A stretch of DNA of 23,729 bases from JBBQKF01 sp964549475 (GCA_964549475.1 CAZJXH010000021.1:1-23729); one strand, 5' to 3'; counted from the first letter of the stretch, positions 14,562 through 21,235 are shown. Notes: generated from the letters alone by a model not told the origin. Numbers and translations: made by a program.

Positions 14562-15358
14562 TGAATCATGTAATCAAGTACAAAGTTTATTATCTATTAT
14601 CCAACCGGTTTGTTATTCTTTCAACGGTGATCCTGTTCCTATTACTCAATTTCCAGGCGATTGTGAATTCCGGTATCCTGTTCTCGGGTGGCGCGGATTT
14701 CAATGCCCCGCTCAAATATACGTTGCTTCTGAACAACTATGTCACTGTCGCATCCTTTTATGGTCTGTTATTGTCCATATTTCTGGGATCGAGCATCATC
14801 GGCCCCGACATGCAGACCGGAAATATGTACATCATCATGTCTGCCTACCCGTCCAGGATAAAATATTTTTTAGGGACTTATCTGGCCGTGTTTTTTTACA
14901 TGGCGGTGATTCAATTGGTTTTACTGCTGAATATTTTAATTTTATTTCTGGTATACAATGTATCGTTTCTCTGGTCGGATGTGTTCGTTTGCTTTATCCA
15001 GATATTTCTTAATGCGCTGGTGGTCCTGTCGGTGACCGGGCTTGCCTCGATTTACATAAAAGACCATAACTCGGCGTTTGTCGGGTTGTTCGGGTATGCT
15101 TTCTTCAATGTTTATACCTTCAATCAGATTCCGTTCATCAATACCGAATTTGTTTTTGATATCACCCGATACAAAGACATCCTGTGTAACTTTTTTCCGA
15201 TTGTGCACGTCCTGCCACCGTCATATTCATCCCTAGAGGCTGTCGCGGCATACAGCATACGGACCGTCATCCCGAACGTAAGTGTTTACCAAGGCGTTTT
15301 TGCCATTGCGGTTGTCGGGATCAGCTGCTTTTGCTTTAAAAAGAAAGAATTGCGATGA
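14558..15358 (+). CDS. ABC-2-like transporter permease
   Basis: A 266-aa integral membrane protein with about six hydrophobic segments: near 16-38, 60-80, 103-133, 138-160, 167-185 and the C-terminal 243-260. The last is followed by the charged tail KKKELR. It lacks an EAA loop and matches ABC-2 (NatB-like) topology, pairing with the upstream ATPase. It starts by a 4-nt overlap with the ATPase stop, with GGGAGGG at 14543-14549 as ribosome site; a second Met follows at once (14561). Direction (export, or flipping of an antimicrobial or lipid) is not known. Confidence 0.85.
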   Translation: MMNHVIKYKVYYLLSNRFVILSTVILFLLLNFQAIVNSGILFSGGADFNAPLKYTLLLNNYVTVASFYGLLLSIFLGSSIIGPDMQTGNMYIIMSAYPSRIKYFLGTYLAVFFYMAVIQLVLLLNILILFLVYNVSFLWSDVFVCFIQIFLNALVVLSVTGLASIYIKDHNSAFVGLFGYAFFNVYTFNQIPFINTEFVFDITRYKDILCNFFPIVHVLPPSYSSLEAVAAYSIRTVIPNVSVYQGVFAIAVVGISCFCFKKKELR

Positions 15359-15369
15359 AAAAACAATGA

Positions 15370-15398
15370 TTGACACGAGCGTTTCCAGCGGGTATAAT
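15370..15398 (+). promoter_or_regulatory. Consensus promoter of infC-rpmI-rplT
   Basis: TTGACA (15370-15375), 17-bp spacer, TATAAT (15393-15398). A perfect consensus, as expected for a ribosomal-protein operon. Confidence 0.9.
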
Positions 15399-15404
15399 AA
15401 CGTC

Positions 15405-15530
15405 TGTTATACAAAGAAGGAACATCCGTTTCTCACCTCCAGCTGATGCAAAGAGGTATGATAAAGTGAATTACCGTATTTTCGGTTTTTTAGAGCGGAT
15501 GTTTTTGTAGACATAAGCTCTATTTTTTAT
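15405..15530 (+). promoter_or_regulatory. infC leader with attenuator-like alternative hairpins (L20-leader candidate)
   Basis: Terminator form: TAGAGC (15491-15496) pairs with GCTCTA (15517-15522), with an inner ATGT/ACAT helix, followed by six T (15523-15528). Competing form: AACATCCG (15421-15428) pairs with CGGATGTT (15496-15503), which takes up the inner strand and one base of the terminator stem. This is the layout expected for transcription attenuation. In Bacillus subtilis the infC operon is known to be repressed by L20 through such a leader. I infer the same here; I did not check the L20-binding mimic base by base. Confidence 0.72.
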
Positions 15531-15548
15531 TTTAGGAGGTGCATTGTT

Positions 15549-16070
15549 ATAGGTAAGCAATCAAATGGTTTAATGGTGAATGATGAAATTCGATTTCGCG
15601 AAGTGCGATTGATCGACAGCGACGGAGGAATGGTTGGAGTTGTCAGCATCGTACAGGCAAGGAAAAGAGCGGAAGATGAAAATTTGGATCTGGTACTAAT
15701 CTCAGCCGCATCGGATAATCCAGTATGTAAAATCATGGATTACGGGAAGTTCATGTTTGAACAGGCCAAGAGGGAACGGGAAGCCAAAAAGAATCAGAGG
15801 GTCACCGAGATTAAAGAAATCGGATTGAAGATTTCAACAGAGGAACACGATTTTCAATTTAAAACCAAGAATGCATGCCGGTTTTTAGCAGATGGAGATA
15901 GAGTAAAAGTCGTCATCAAATTCAGAGGACGCGAAATGGCATATACCAGCCGCGGATATGATGTGATGAGAAGCTTTGTAGATCAATGTAAGGAATTCGG
16001 GATCGTTGATAAAGAGCCAAAGGTAGAAGGACGGAATATGGTTATGTTTTTATCACCAAAAAAATCGTAA
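15549..16070 (+). CDS. infC: Translation initiation factor IF-3 (non-ATG start)
   Basis: IF-3 (about 173 aa) binds the 30S subunit, blocks early 50S joining and checks start codon and initiator tRNA. N-domain VNDEIRFREVRLIDSDG, linker rich in KRERE and KKNQ, and C-domain VKVVIKFRGREMAY are all typical. The first in-frame ATG (15573) lies 33 nt past the strong AGGAGG (15534-15539), and the family normally has residues before NDEIR. In frame between them are ATT 15543 (3 nt from AGGAGG) and ATA 15549 (9 nt). I chose ATA on spacing; ATT, the classic infC start, is the alternative. Rare starts in infC allow IF-3 to limit its own synthesis. Confidence 0.93.
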   Translation: MGKQSNGLMVNDEIRFREVRLIDSDGGMVGVVSIVQARKRAEDENLDLVLISAASDNPVCKIMDYGKFMFEQAKREREAKKNQRVTEIKEIGLKISTEEHDFQFKTKNACRFLADGDRVKVVIKFRGREMAYTSRGYDVMRSFVDQCKEFGIVDKEPKVEGRNMVMFLSPKKS

Positions 16071-16108
16071 TTTATCGGGAGCTTATAGATAAAGGGAGGA
16101 AATAACGC

Positions 16109-16306
16109 ATGAACAAGATGAAGACACACAGTGGATCAAAGAAAAGATTTAAGATTACCGGCACTGGGAAAGTATCCAGAACCCAGGCAGGGAAGAAACA
16201 CATTTTAACCAAGAAATCCAGAAAGAGAAAGAATGACCTTGGTAAATCAATCGTTGCGAGCAAGGCGAATGAAGCAACCATCAAGGCAATGATCCCATAC
16301 AAATAG
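16109..16306 (+). CDS. rpmI: 50S ribosomal protein L35
   Basis: A 65-aa basic ribosomal protein. MNKMKTHSGSKKRFKITGTGK matches the L35 N-terminus (usual MPKMKTHSGAKKRF). The length is normal. AGGGAGG (16093-16099) lies 9 nt before ATG 16109. Second gene of the operon, 38 nt after infC. Confidence 0.97.
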   Translation: MNKMKTHSGSKKRFKITGTGKVSRTQAGKKHILTKKSRKRKNDLGKSIVASKANEATIKAMIPYK

Positions 16307-16355
16307 ACAATCGCCAACAGGTTAAAACAATTGATTTTATTAGGAGGTATTCAAT

Positions 16356-16712
16356 ATGACAAGGGTTAAAAGGTCTCTTGCAACAAGAGCAAGACATAAG
16401 AGAGTATTAAAGCAGGCCAAGGGCTATTTCGGACACAAGAAGAAGCTTTTCAGAATCGCGAACCAGGCGGTCATGAAATCACTGAGCTACGCTTATACCG
16501 GAAGAAAATTGAAGAAGAGGGATTTCAGAACATTGTGGATTGCCAGAATCAATGCCGCATCCAGAATGAACGGCCTTTCTTACAGCAAATTCATGAACGG
16601 ACTGAAGAAGTCCGGGATTCTTCTGGACAGGAAAGTGCTTGCGGATATCGCAGTGAAAGATCCTGCCGGATTCACTTCCTTGTGCGAGACATCAAAAAAA
16701 GCGCTAAAATAA
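16356..16712 (+). CDS. rplT: 50S ribosomal protein L20
   Basis: A 118-aa protein needed early in 50S assembly and, in Bacillus, the repressor of its own operon. MTRVKRSLATRARHKRVLKQAKGYFG and the C-terminal GLSYSKFMNGLKKSGILLDRKVLADIA are diagnostic. AGGAGG (16342-16347) lies 8 nt before ATG 16356. Last gene of the operon, with two hairpins after it. Confidence 0.97.
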   Translation: MTRVKRSLATRARHKRVLKQAKGYFGHKKKLFRIANQAVMKSLSYAYTGRKLKKRDFRTLWIARINAASRMNGLSYSKFMNGLKKSGILLDRKVLADIAVKDPAGFTSLCETSKKALK

Positions 16713-16721
16713 AACATTCGG

Positions 16722-16755
16722 ATCCATCAAAACTATTATGGAAATTTTGATGGAT
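16722..16755 (+). terminator. First hairpin after rplT (no T run)
   Basis: ATCCATCAAAA (16722-16732) pairs perfectly with TTTTGATGGAT (16745-16755) around a 12-nt loop. The only T residues after it are two (16755-16756), so it is more likely a 3'-end stabiliser than an efficient terminator. Confidence 0.55.
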
Positions 16756-16776
16756 TGGACAAAATGAAGATACAAG

Positions 16777-16806
16777 AGGACGAGAACTTTGGTTTTCTCG
16801 TCCTTT
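16777..16806 (+). terminator. Terminator of infC-rpmI-rplT
   Basis: AGGACGAGAA (16777-16786) pairs perfectly with TTCTCGTCCT (16795-16804), followed by TT and TTATC. The stem is strong but the T run is short. Confidence 0.7.
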
Positions 16807-16826
16807 ATCAATAGGATTAAAAGAGT

Positions 16827-17621
16827 GTGCCGATTTTTATGAAACAGATTGAGAGCAAGGATAATCCAAGATTCAAGGAAATTCTCCGAATCAGGCAGCA
16901 TCATGCAAAAGATCCGGACTCCGGCATTTTTATTGAAGGGTTGCGATTGTGCATGGATGCCTTGCTTTCTAATGTTGTTTTCGAGACGGTTATTGTATCC
17001 CGCAATTATCTTTCGCAGATGGAGATGGCTCTGTTTGGAGAAACGACGGAAATTATTGTCATGCCGGATTTTCTATTTGAAAAATTGTGCTCGACCGATC
17101 ATCCGCAAGGAATCGCCGCTATCGTCAAATCGCCGGTCTTATTTCATTTAAAGGATATTGATATCCATCCGCAGGATAAATTTCTTCTTTGCGAGTCCAT
17201 ACAAGATCCCGGCAATCTGGGCAGCATCATCCGAAGCGCGGATGCATTCGGATTCACAGGCATCTTGTTTACGCAGGATACGGTGGATCCTTTTAACGAA
17301 AAAGTCCTTCGGAGTTCGATGGGATCTGCTTTTCATATCCGCTTGATTCTTATGGATGCTATTCTCGATGCCATCTCTTTCCTTAAGAAAAATGGCGTCA
17401 CGACCTATGCCGCCCATCTGGAAGGACGTGAAATATCCAGAAACTGGCATTTTCAACTTCCTTGCGCGATTGTGATGGGAAATGAAGGACAGGGAATTCT
17501 GGAAGAAACGGCGAAAAGCTGTGATCAGAGGATCCGTATCCCGATGACAGGGAACGCGGAATCCTTGAATGTCTCCAATGCGGCGGCAATCCTGTGCTAT
17601 CTGGCATCATTACAAGACTAG
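16827..17621 (+). CDS. TrmH/SpoU-family RNA 2'-O-ribose methyltransferase (YsgA-like)
   Basis: A 264-aa SPOUT methyltransferase. The N-terminal substrate-binding part (ESKDNPRFKEILRIR) is typical of TrmH-family proteins with an L30e-like domain. SpoU motif 1 is QDPGNLGSIIRSADAFG (Asn and Arg catalytic/binding residues), motif 2 is IVMGNEGQGI and motif 3 is IPMTGNAESLNVSNAAAILCY. It 2'-O-methylates rRNA or tRNA; the exact nucleotide is not decidable. Firmicutes often place such a gene near infC-rplT (ysgA in Bacillus). GTG 16827 has AGGA 10 nt upstream; ATG 16839 fits the usual family N-terminus better but lacks a ribosome site. Confidence 0.88.
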   Translation: MPIFMKQIESKDNPRFKEILRIRQHHAKDPDSGIFIEGLRLCMDALLSNVVFETVIVSRNYLSQMEMALFGETTEIIVMPDFLFEKLCSTDHPQGIAAIVKSPVLFHLKDIDIHPQDKFLLCESIQDPGNLGSIIRSADAFGFTGILFTQDTVDPFNEKVLRSSMGSAFHIRLILMDAILDAISFLKKNGVTTYAAHLEGREISRNWHFQLPCAIVMGNEGQGILEETAKSCDQRIRIPMTGNAESLNVSNAAAILCYLASLQD

Positions 17622-17838
17622 TTGGATAATAATGATTCAATTCCGGAATAACAGCAACAACAGCAATAACAGCAATGGAAATAGAAACAGAAATCACAAT
17701 GGCGACAGCAATGAAGGCAAGACCGGTAATAATCGAAGACAAGACCACGAATAATCAAAGCGGCAATCAATAGCAATTGCAAAAATGATAATAACAGCAA
17801 TTAGCATTAAAATAGAATCAGAATAGAATAGAGTTGAC
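17622..17838 (+). repeat. A-rich, T-poor spacer with AAC/AGC/AAT 9-nt pattern
   Basis: No supported gene. From about 17651 a degenerate 9-nt pattern close to AACAGCAAT recurs (AACAGCAAC, AACAGCAAT twice, later AACAGAAAT and GACAGCAAT), fading after about 17720. A 40-codon Asn-rich frame from ATG 17632 exists but has no ribosome site. TTGACA at 17834-17839 has no matching -10 box. Confidence 0.65.
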
Positions 17839-17973
17839 AAAACAGTCGAAACAACCGAAACAGTCGAAACAACCGGAATAATCAGAACAAATGAAACAAA
17901 TGAAACAAATGAAACAATCGGAACAATCGAAACAGTCGGAATAATCGGAATAATCGAAACAAATGAAAAGAAA
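17839..17973 (+). repeat. 15-unit 9-nt tandem repeat (GAAACAATC-like) upstream of trkA
   Basis: Fifteen consecutive 9-nt units stay in exact phase across 135 nt. Examples: GAAACAACC, GAAACAGTC, GGAATAATC, and GAAACAAAT three times in a row from 17893 to 17919 with its variant GAAACAATC. The strand has almost no T runs and should be single-stranded in RNA. One plus frame stays open through the array but has no start codon. Confidence 0.88.
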
Positions 17974-18046
17974 CGACTAAAATAGACAAATTCAGCACAG
18001 AGAAGAGAACAGCTGTTTGCGAATAAAAACAAAGAGAATAGTTGTT

Positions 18047-18088
18047 AAAAGGAAAGGAATCGGGATACAACAATCCCTGGTAAACAAA
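18047..18088 (+). promoter_or_regulatory. Translation start region of trkA: ribosome site and ATG separated by a hairpin
   Basis: AAAAGGAAAGGA (18047-18058) lies about 30 nt from ATG 18089, too far for normal use. Between them GGGAT (18062-18066) pairs with ATCCC (18073-18077), loop ACAACA. Folding would cut the effective spacing to about 13-14 nt. No start codon in the correct frame lies at the usual distance. Confidence 0.4.
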
Positions 18089-18697
18089 ATGCAAATCATT
18101 GTAATAGGTTGTGGCAAAGTGGGCTCATCTCTGGCAAGAGAGCTTGTAAATAGTGGAAACGACGTGGTGATTATTGAAAATGACATGCGACTGCTGCAAA
18201 ACGCGGAGGACGTCGATTGTATGAAAATCAATGGAGTCCCTATTGACAAGGACATTCTCAAAAGTGCCGGAATAGAGCAGACCGATGCGGTCTGTGCGGT
18301 TACGCAGGACGATAACATGAACATCATGACGTCGCAGGTTGCAAAAGAAATTTTTAATGTAAAAAAGGTGATTACAAGAATTTTCAATCCGCGCGGCAAA
18401 GTGCTGTTCGAGGAATTCGGTCTGGACACGGTCTGCTCCACAACGCTAACCGTTAATGCCATCCTCCGCTCTTTGGGAGATGAGTCAGATGATAATTCTC
18501 ATCGTGTTTATGGAACCGATGTCACTTTCTCCGAATCAAATCTCGAAAACAAATATATTGGAATGACAATCAATGAATTTTCGACCATTGCAGGAAAGCA
18601 CATAGCAGGTCTGCTTCGCAACGGAAAACTGGTTCTTGCGCTGCCTGGCATTAAAATTGAAAAAGAAGATCATGCGGTTTTTTTAGCATTGCAATAA
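18089..18697 (+). CDS. trkA: TrkA-family K+ uptake regulatory protein (first copy)
   Basis: A 202-aa cytoplasmic RCK protein that gates a TrkH/KtrB channel by binding nucleotide. The N-terminal Rossmann fold has IIVIGCGKVGSSLA, with Glu after the second strand (VVIIEND) suggesting NAD(H)/nucleotide binding; RCK_C follows from about residue 130 (YIGMTINEFSTIAGKHIAGLLRNGKLVLALPG). The start is ATG 18089, because the Rossmann strand begins here; upstream in-frame codons to TTG 18017 are A-rich spacer without family similarity. It is followed by a second TrkA-like gene and converges on trkH. Confidence 0.9.
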   Translation: MQIIVIGCGKVGSSLARELVNSGNDVVIIENDMRLLQNAEDVDCMKINGVPIDKDILKSAGIEQTDAVCAVTQDDNMNIMTSQVAKEIFNVKKVITRIFNPRGKVLFEEFGLDTVCSTTLTVNAILRSLGDESDDNSHRVYGTDVTFSESNLENKYIGMTINEFSTIAGKHIAGLLRNGKLVLALPGIKIEKEDHAVFLALQ

Positions 18698-18889
18698 TCG
18701 AACGGGATCACGACTGTACCGTATCACTATTTCAAATTGCAAGACTGAAACAATATAATCATTTAAATAGTAAGAATAAAGCAAGACAAATATTTAAATT
18801 CGAATGATACACAGCAACAATAACAACAACAATAAAGTGGGATAATCGATCAGAAATATTATTATGGATAAGAAAGAAGGGCATTTAAA
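18698..18889 (+). promoter_or_regulatory. Spacer between the two trkA genes with a possible promoter
   Basis: No gene. TTTCAA (18730-18735), 18-bp spacer, TATAAT (18754-18759) could be a promoter for the second trkA. A short CAACAATAACAACAACAAT run (about 18816-18834) repeats the A-rich, T-poor style of the spacer before the first trkA. Ribosome site GAAGGG is at 18876-18881. Confidence 0.45.
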
Positions 18890-19552
18890 ATGCGCATAAT
18901 TATAATCGGCGGCGGGAAAGTGGCATATTATCTGGTAAAAACACTTCAGCCAGGCAAACATGACATTACTTTAATTGAAATGAGAAAAGAGATCTGTGAG
19001 AAGATCGCAACGGATTTTGAGGTGGATGTCTACAATGGAGACGGAACCAGCATCGATATGCTGGAACAAGCCAATTGCCAGGATGCGGACTTCCTGATTG
19101 CGGTGACCGGCAAGGACGAAAACAACCTGATTGCCTGTGAAATCGCCAAAAAGAAATTCAATGTCAAACAGACAGTTTCAAAAGTGAACAACCCCAAAAA
19201 TATTGAAATGTTTATCCGTCTTGGGGTGGATAAACCTGTTTCCAGCACACAAATTCTGGCTGATATCATTGAACATGAAGTGGAATACATCGGAATGAGC
19301 ATTGCCTTTGATATCGCAAACACAACAAAATCCATCATTGAGTTCAACTTATCAATCAAGTCCGCTGCGGTCGACAAAATGCTGCGAGATTATGTTTTCC
19401 CGGGTGGAAGCCGTATTGTCATGATCACCCGAAAAGATGGCAGTGTTGTGATGCCGCATGGCGATGTCTATATGCGATCGGGCGACAAAATACTGATGAT
19501 TTGCGACCAGGAGATGTTTGATCTGATCTGGAAAAACATGGTAAAAAAATAA
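18890..19552 (+). CDS. trkA: TrkA-family K+ uptake regulatory protein (second copy)
   Basis: A 220-aa RCK protein: Rossmann motif IIIIGGGKVAYYLVKTL (the third Gly of GxGxxG is Ala), acidic LIEMRKE after strand 2, DGTSIDMLEQA, DADFLIAVTGKDENNL, and a C-terminal RCK_C domain (GGSRIVMITRKDGSVVMPHGDVYMRSGDKILMICDQ). It is diverged from the first copy, so the two may form a mixed ring on the TrkH channel rather than be redundant. ATG 18890 has GAAGGG 8 nt upstream. The bidirectional terminator at 19590-19642 follows. Confidence 0.92.
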   Translation: MRIIIIGGGKVAYYLVKTLQPGKHDITLIEMRKEICEKIATDFEVDVYNGDGTSIDMLEQANCQDADFLIAVTGKDENNLIACEIAKKKFNVKQTVSKVNNPKNIEMFIRLGVDKPVSSTQILADIIEHEVEYIGMSIAFDIANTTKSIIEFNLSIKSAAVDKMLRDYVFPGGSRIVMITRKDGSVVMPHGDVYMRSGDKILMICDQEMFDLIWKNMVKK

Positions 19553-19589
19553 AACAGTGGGATTATTCCTGATAAATAGGAGACTGTAA

Positions 19590-19642
19590 AAACCCCTTTT
19601 TTATCCTTTCATCAAGGCAAAGAAAAAGGGGTTTATTTTTTT
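19590..19642. terminator. Bidirectional terminator between trkA and trkH
   Basis: AAACCCCTTTTT (19590-19601) pairs with AAAAAGGGGTTT (19623-19634), a 12-bp stem with a 21-nt loop. It is followed by A and T7 on the plus strand; on the minus strand the stem is followed by a further T run. Confidence 0.88.
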
Positions 19643-19660
19643 GCAATTCGAGTCTGATCA

Positions 19661-21073
19661 TCATCCGACGAGGACTTTTGCTTCCGGATAAATTTTTTCT
19701 TTGGGCGTTATTCCTCTGCTGGACAACGCAAGGGCGAAAGACGCGGGTCCCACTCTTCCGATGAACATGGTGATGATAATGACAATCCAGCTGCTGGAAT
19801 GCAGTCCGGGGGTGCCTGCGGAGGAAAGGCCGACTGTTCCGAATGCGGAGGTGACTTCAAACAGCATGTCCAATGTCGTAAAAGCGTGATTGCGGATATC
19901 GGCTCGTTGGAAGAAAGTAAGCAGCATCGTATCGACAATTACCAGAGAAAGCGCAAGAATGGTAATAATAACCGCTTTTGACATAGTATCCCTCGAAATT
20001 CTTCGCTTGAGCATCACAATTTCTCCGTTCCCGCGAATTTCGGAAAAGATATAAAAGAGAATAACACTGAAAGTAGTTATTTTAATTCCTCCACCGGTGG
20101 ACCCGGGGGAAGCACCGATGAACATCAGAATGCTCGACATGATTTTAGAACTTTCGTTCAGACTATTCTGTGCAATGGAGTTAAAACCGGCTGTACGGGT
20201 TGTGACGGACTGGAAAAAAGCCGCCACGGCCTGTTGAAACGGGGGAAGGGTGCCCATGGCGTCCGGAGCGGTATTGCCGCGCTCCGCAATCAGGAAAAAA
20301 ATCATTCCGCCGAATACAAAAAAAGCGGTCATTCGCAAAACCATTTTAGAATGGAAATTCAGTCCTTTGACTTTATTCAGATTCAGCATATCCGACCAGA
20401 CAACAAAACCAAGGCCTCCGGAGATGATCAGAAGCCCGGTTGTAATAATGACAATCGGGTCGTTGTTCCAGGCGGTAAGACTCGAATAAGGTCCCGAGTA
20501 GGAGCCCATCAAATCAAAACCGGCATTGCAAAAAGCAGAAACAGACTGATAGAATCCGCGATAGATTCCGCCGATCCAGCCAAAATGCGGGACATAACGG
20601 ATCGACAATATAATTCCGCCGATGGCTTCGATGCTCATGGTCACGCTGATAATCTTCTTCAGCAGACTTCGTACCTCTTCCAAGGAGAAACTCGAGGTGC
20701 ATTCCTGAGCGATCACCATGGTCTTCAACCCCATCTTCTTCCTCAGAATGGTAAAGAAGAAAGTGGTAATGGTAACAATTCCAAGGCCTCCGATCTGAAT
20801 CAGCGCGATGATGACAAGCTGGCCGAAGATGCTCCATGTGGTAGCCGTGTCCACAACAACCAGTCCTGTCACACAAGTCGCAGAAGTCGCAGTGAAAAGC
20901 GCTTTAAGAAAGCCAATGCTGTCTCCGCTTCTTGTGGCGCAAGGCAGTGTAAGGAAAAGACTTCCGGCAAGAATCACAAAAAAGAAACTCAGCGTAATAA
21001 GCCTGGCTGGCTTGTTCTGTATGCGGCAGATCATTTTCGATATATAGTTTTGATGTTTATATAACTTATTCAT
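19661..21073 (-). CDS. trkH: TrkH/KtrB-family K+ transporter membrane subunit
   Basis: A 470-aa membrane protein with the four-fold MPM (membrane-pore-membrane) design. The four pore-loop filters are visible: SATCVTGL (about 69-76), SAFCNAGFDL, TTRTAGFN and SAFGTVGL. Each has the single conserved Gly that binds K+. The intramembrane gate loop GASPGSTGGGIK follows the third filter. It forms the ion path gated by the TrkA-type proteins encoded convergently. Length fits KtrB/short TrkH. The ATG at 21073 has no ribosome site; the likely -10 box is only 8 nt upstream, suggesting a leaderless or nearly leaderless mRNA. Confidence 0.93.
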   Translation of the reverse strand: MNKLYKHQNYISKMICRIQNKPARLITLSFFFVILAGSLFLTLPCATRSGDSIGFLKALFTATSATCVTGLVVVDTATTWSIFGQLVIIALIQIGGLGIVTITTFFFTILRKKMGLKTMVIAQECTSSFSLEEVRSLLKKIISVTMSIEAIGGIILSIRYVPHFGWIGGIYRGFYQSVSAFCNAGFDLMGSYSGPYSSLTAWNNDPIVIITTGLLIISGGLGFVVWSDMLNLNKVKGLNFHSKMVLRMTAFFVFGGMIFFLIAERGNTAPDAMGTLPPFQQAVAAFFQSVTTRTAGFNSIAQNSLNESSKIMSSILMFIGASPGSTGGGIKITTFSVILFYIFSEIRGNGEIVMLKRRISRDTMSKAVIITILALSLVIVDTMLLTFFQRADIRNHAFTTLDMLFEVTSAFGTVGLSSAGTPGLHSSSWIVIIITMFIGRVGPASFALALSSRGITPKEKIYPEAKVLVG

Positions 21074-21081
21074 AGGTAATC

Positions 21082-21109
21082 ATCATACTATATTTTTTAA
21101 AAAGTGCAA
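21082..21109 (-). promoter_or_regulatory. Candidate promoter abutting the trkH start codon
   Basis: Minus strand: TTGCAC (21104-21109), 16-bp spacer, TATGAT (21082-21087). Transcription would begin near 21075, one or two bases before the ATG. Confidence 0.5.
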
Positions 21110-21174
21110 GCCCCGAATAAGAAATAATAGGCAGTTTGATATTAAATAAATGGAATATATAGCAGAAAAGCATG

Positions 21175-21210
21175 TTAAAATAGCCAATCAAGAAAGATTG
21201 GCTATTTTAA
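21175..21210. terminator. Bidirectional terminator after the PhoR-type kinase gene
   Basis: A perfect 15-bp stem (21175-21189 with 21196-21210), loop AAGAAA. The outer pairs are A/T rich, so a short T run is present at the 3' end of the stem on either strand. It lies 25 nt after the kinase stop. Confidence 0.8.
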
Positions 21211-21235
21211 ATATGTATTTCAGGAATATAGCTCC

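Noticed and set aside
12833..15358. Lactococcin-972 operon
   Set aside because: The order of secreted peptide, membrane protein and ABC ATPase is similar, but the first protein is longer and lacks the Lcn972 pattern, and the second has one membrane helix rather than the multi-pass protein expected. Kept only as an analogy.
17632..17754. Forty-codon Asn-rich frame (ATG 17632, NNSNNSNNSNGNRNRNHNG)
   Set aside because: No ribosome site, and it arises from AAC/AGC/AAT repeats in a low-complexity spacer. I treat it as a by-product of composition unless translation is shown.
17834..17839. TTGACA as a trkA promoter -35 box
   Set aside because: At 16-18 bp downstream there is only repeat sequence (GAAACA) and no TATAAT-like hexamer.
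17839..17973. CRISPR array
   Set aside because: Units are 9 nt with no spacers, no repeat-spacer alternation and no cas genes nearby. It is a minisatellite-like repeat.
17694..18032. Minus-strand frame with VS/IP repeats across the 9-nt array (112 aa)
   Set aside because: The array is T-rich on this strand, leaving several minus frames open. There is no ribosome site or promoter, and it is antisense to the trkA leader.
20234..21064. Plus-strand 276-codon frame antisense to trkH
   Set aside because: The minus frame has clear TrkH pore motifs and membrane segments. The plus frame is polar and low in hydrophobic content, with the look of a reverse-strand shadow, and lacks a ribosome site.
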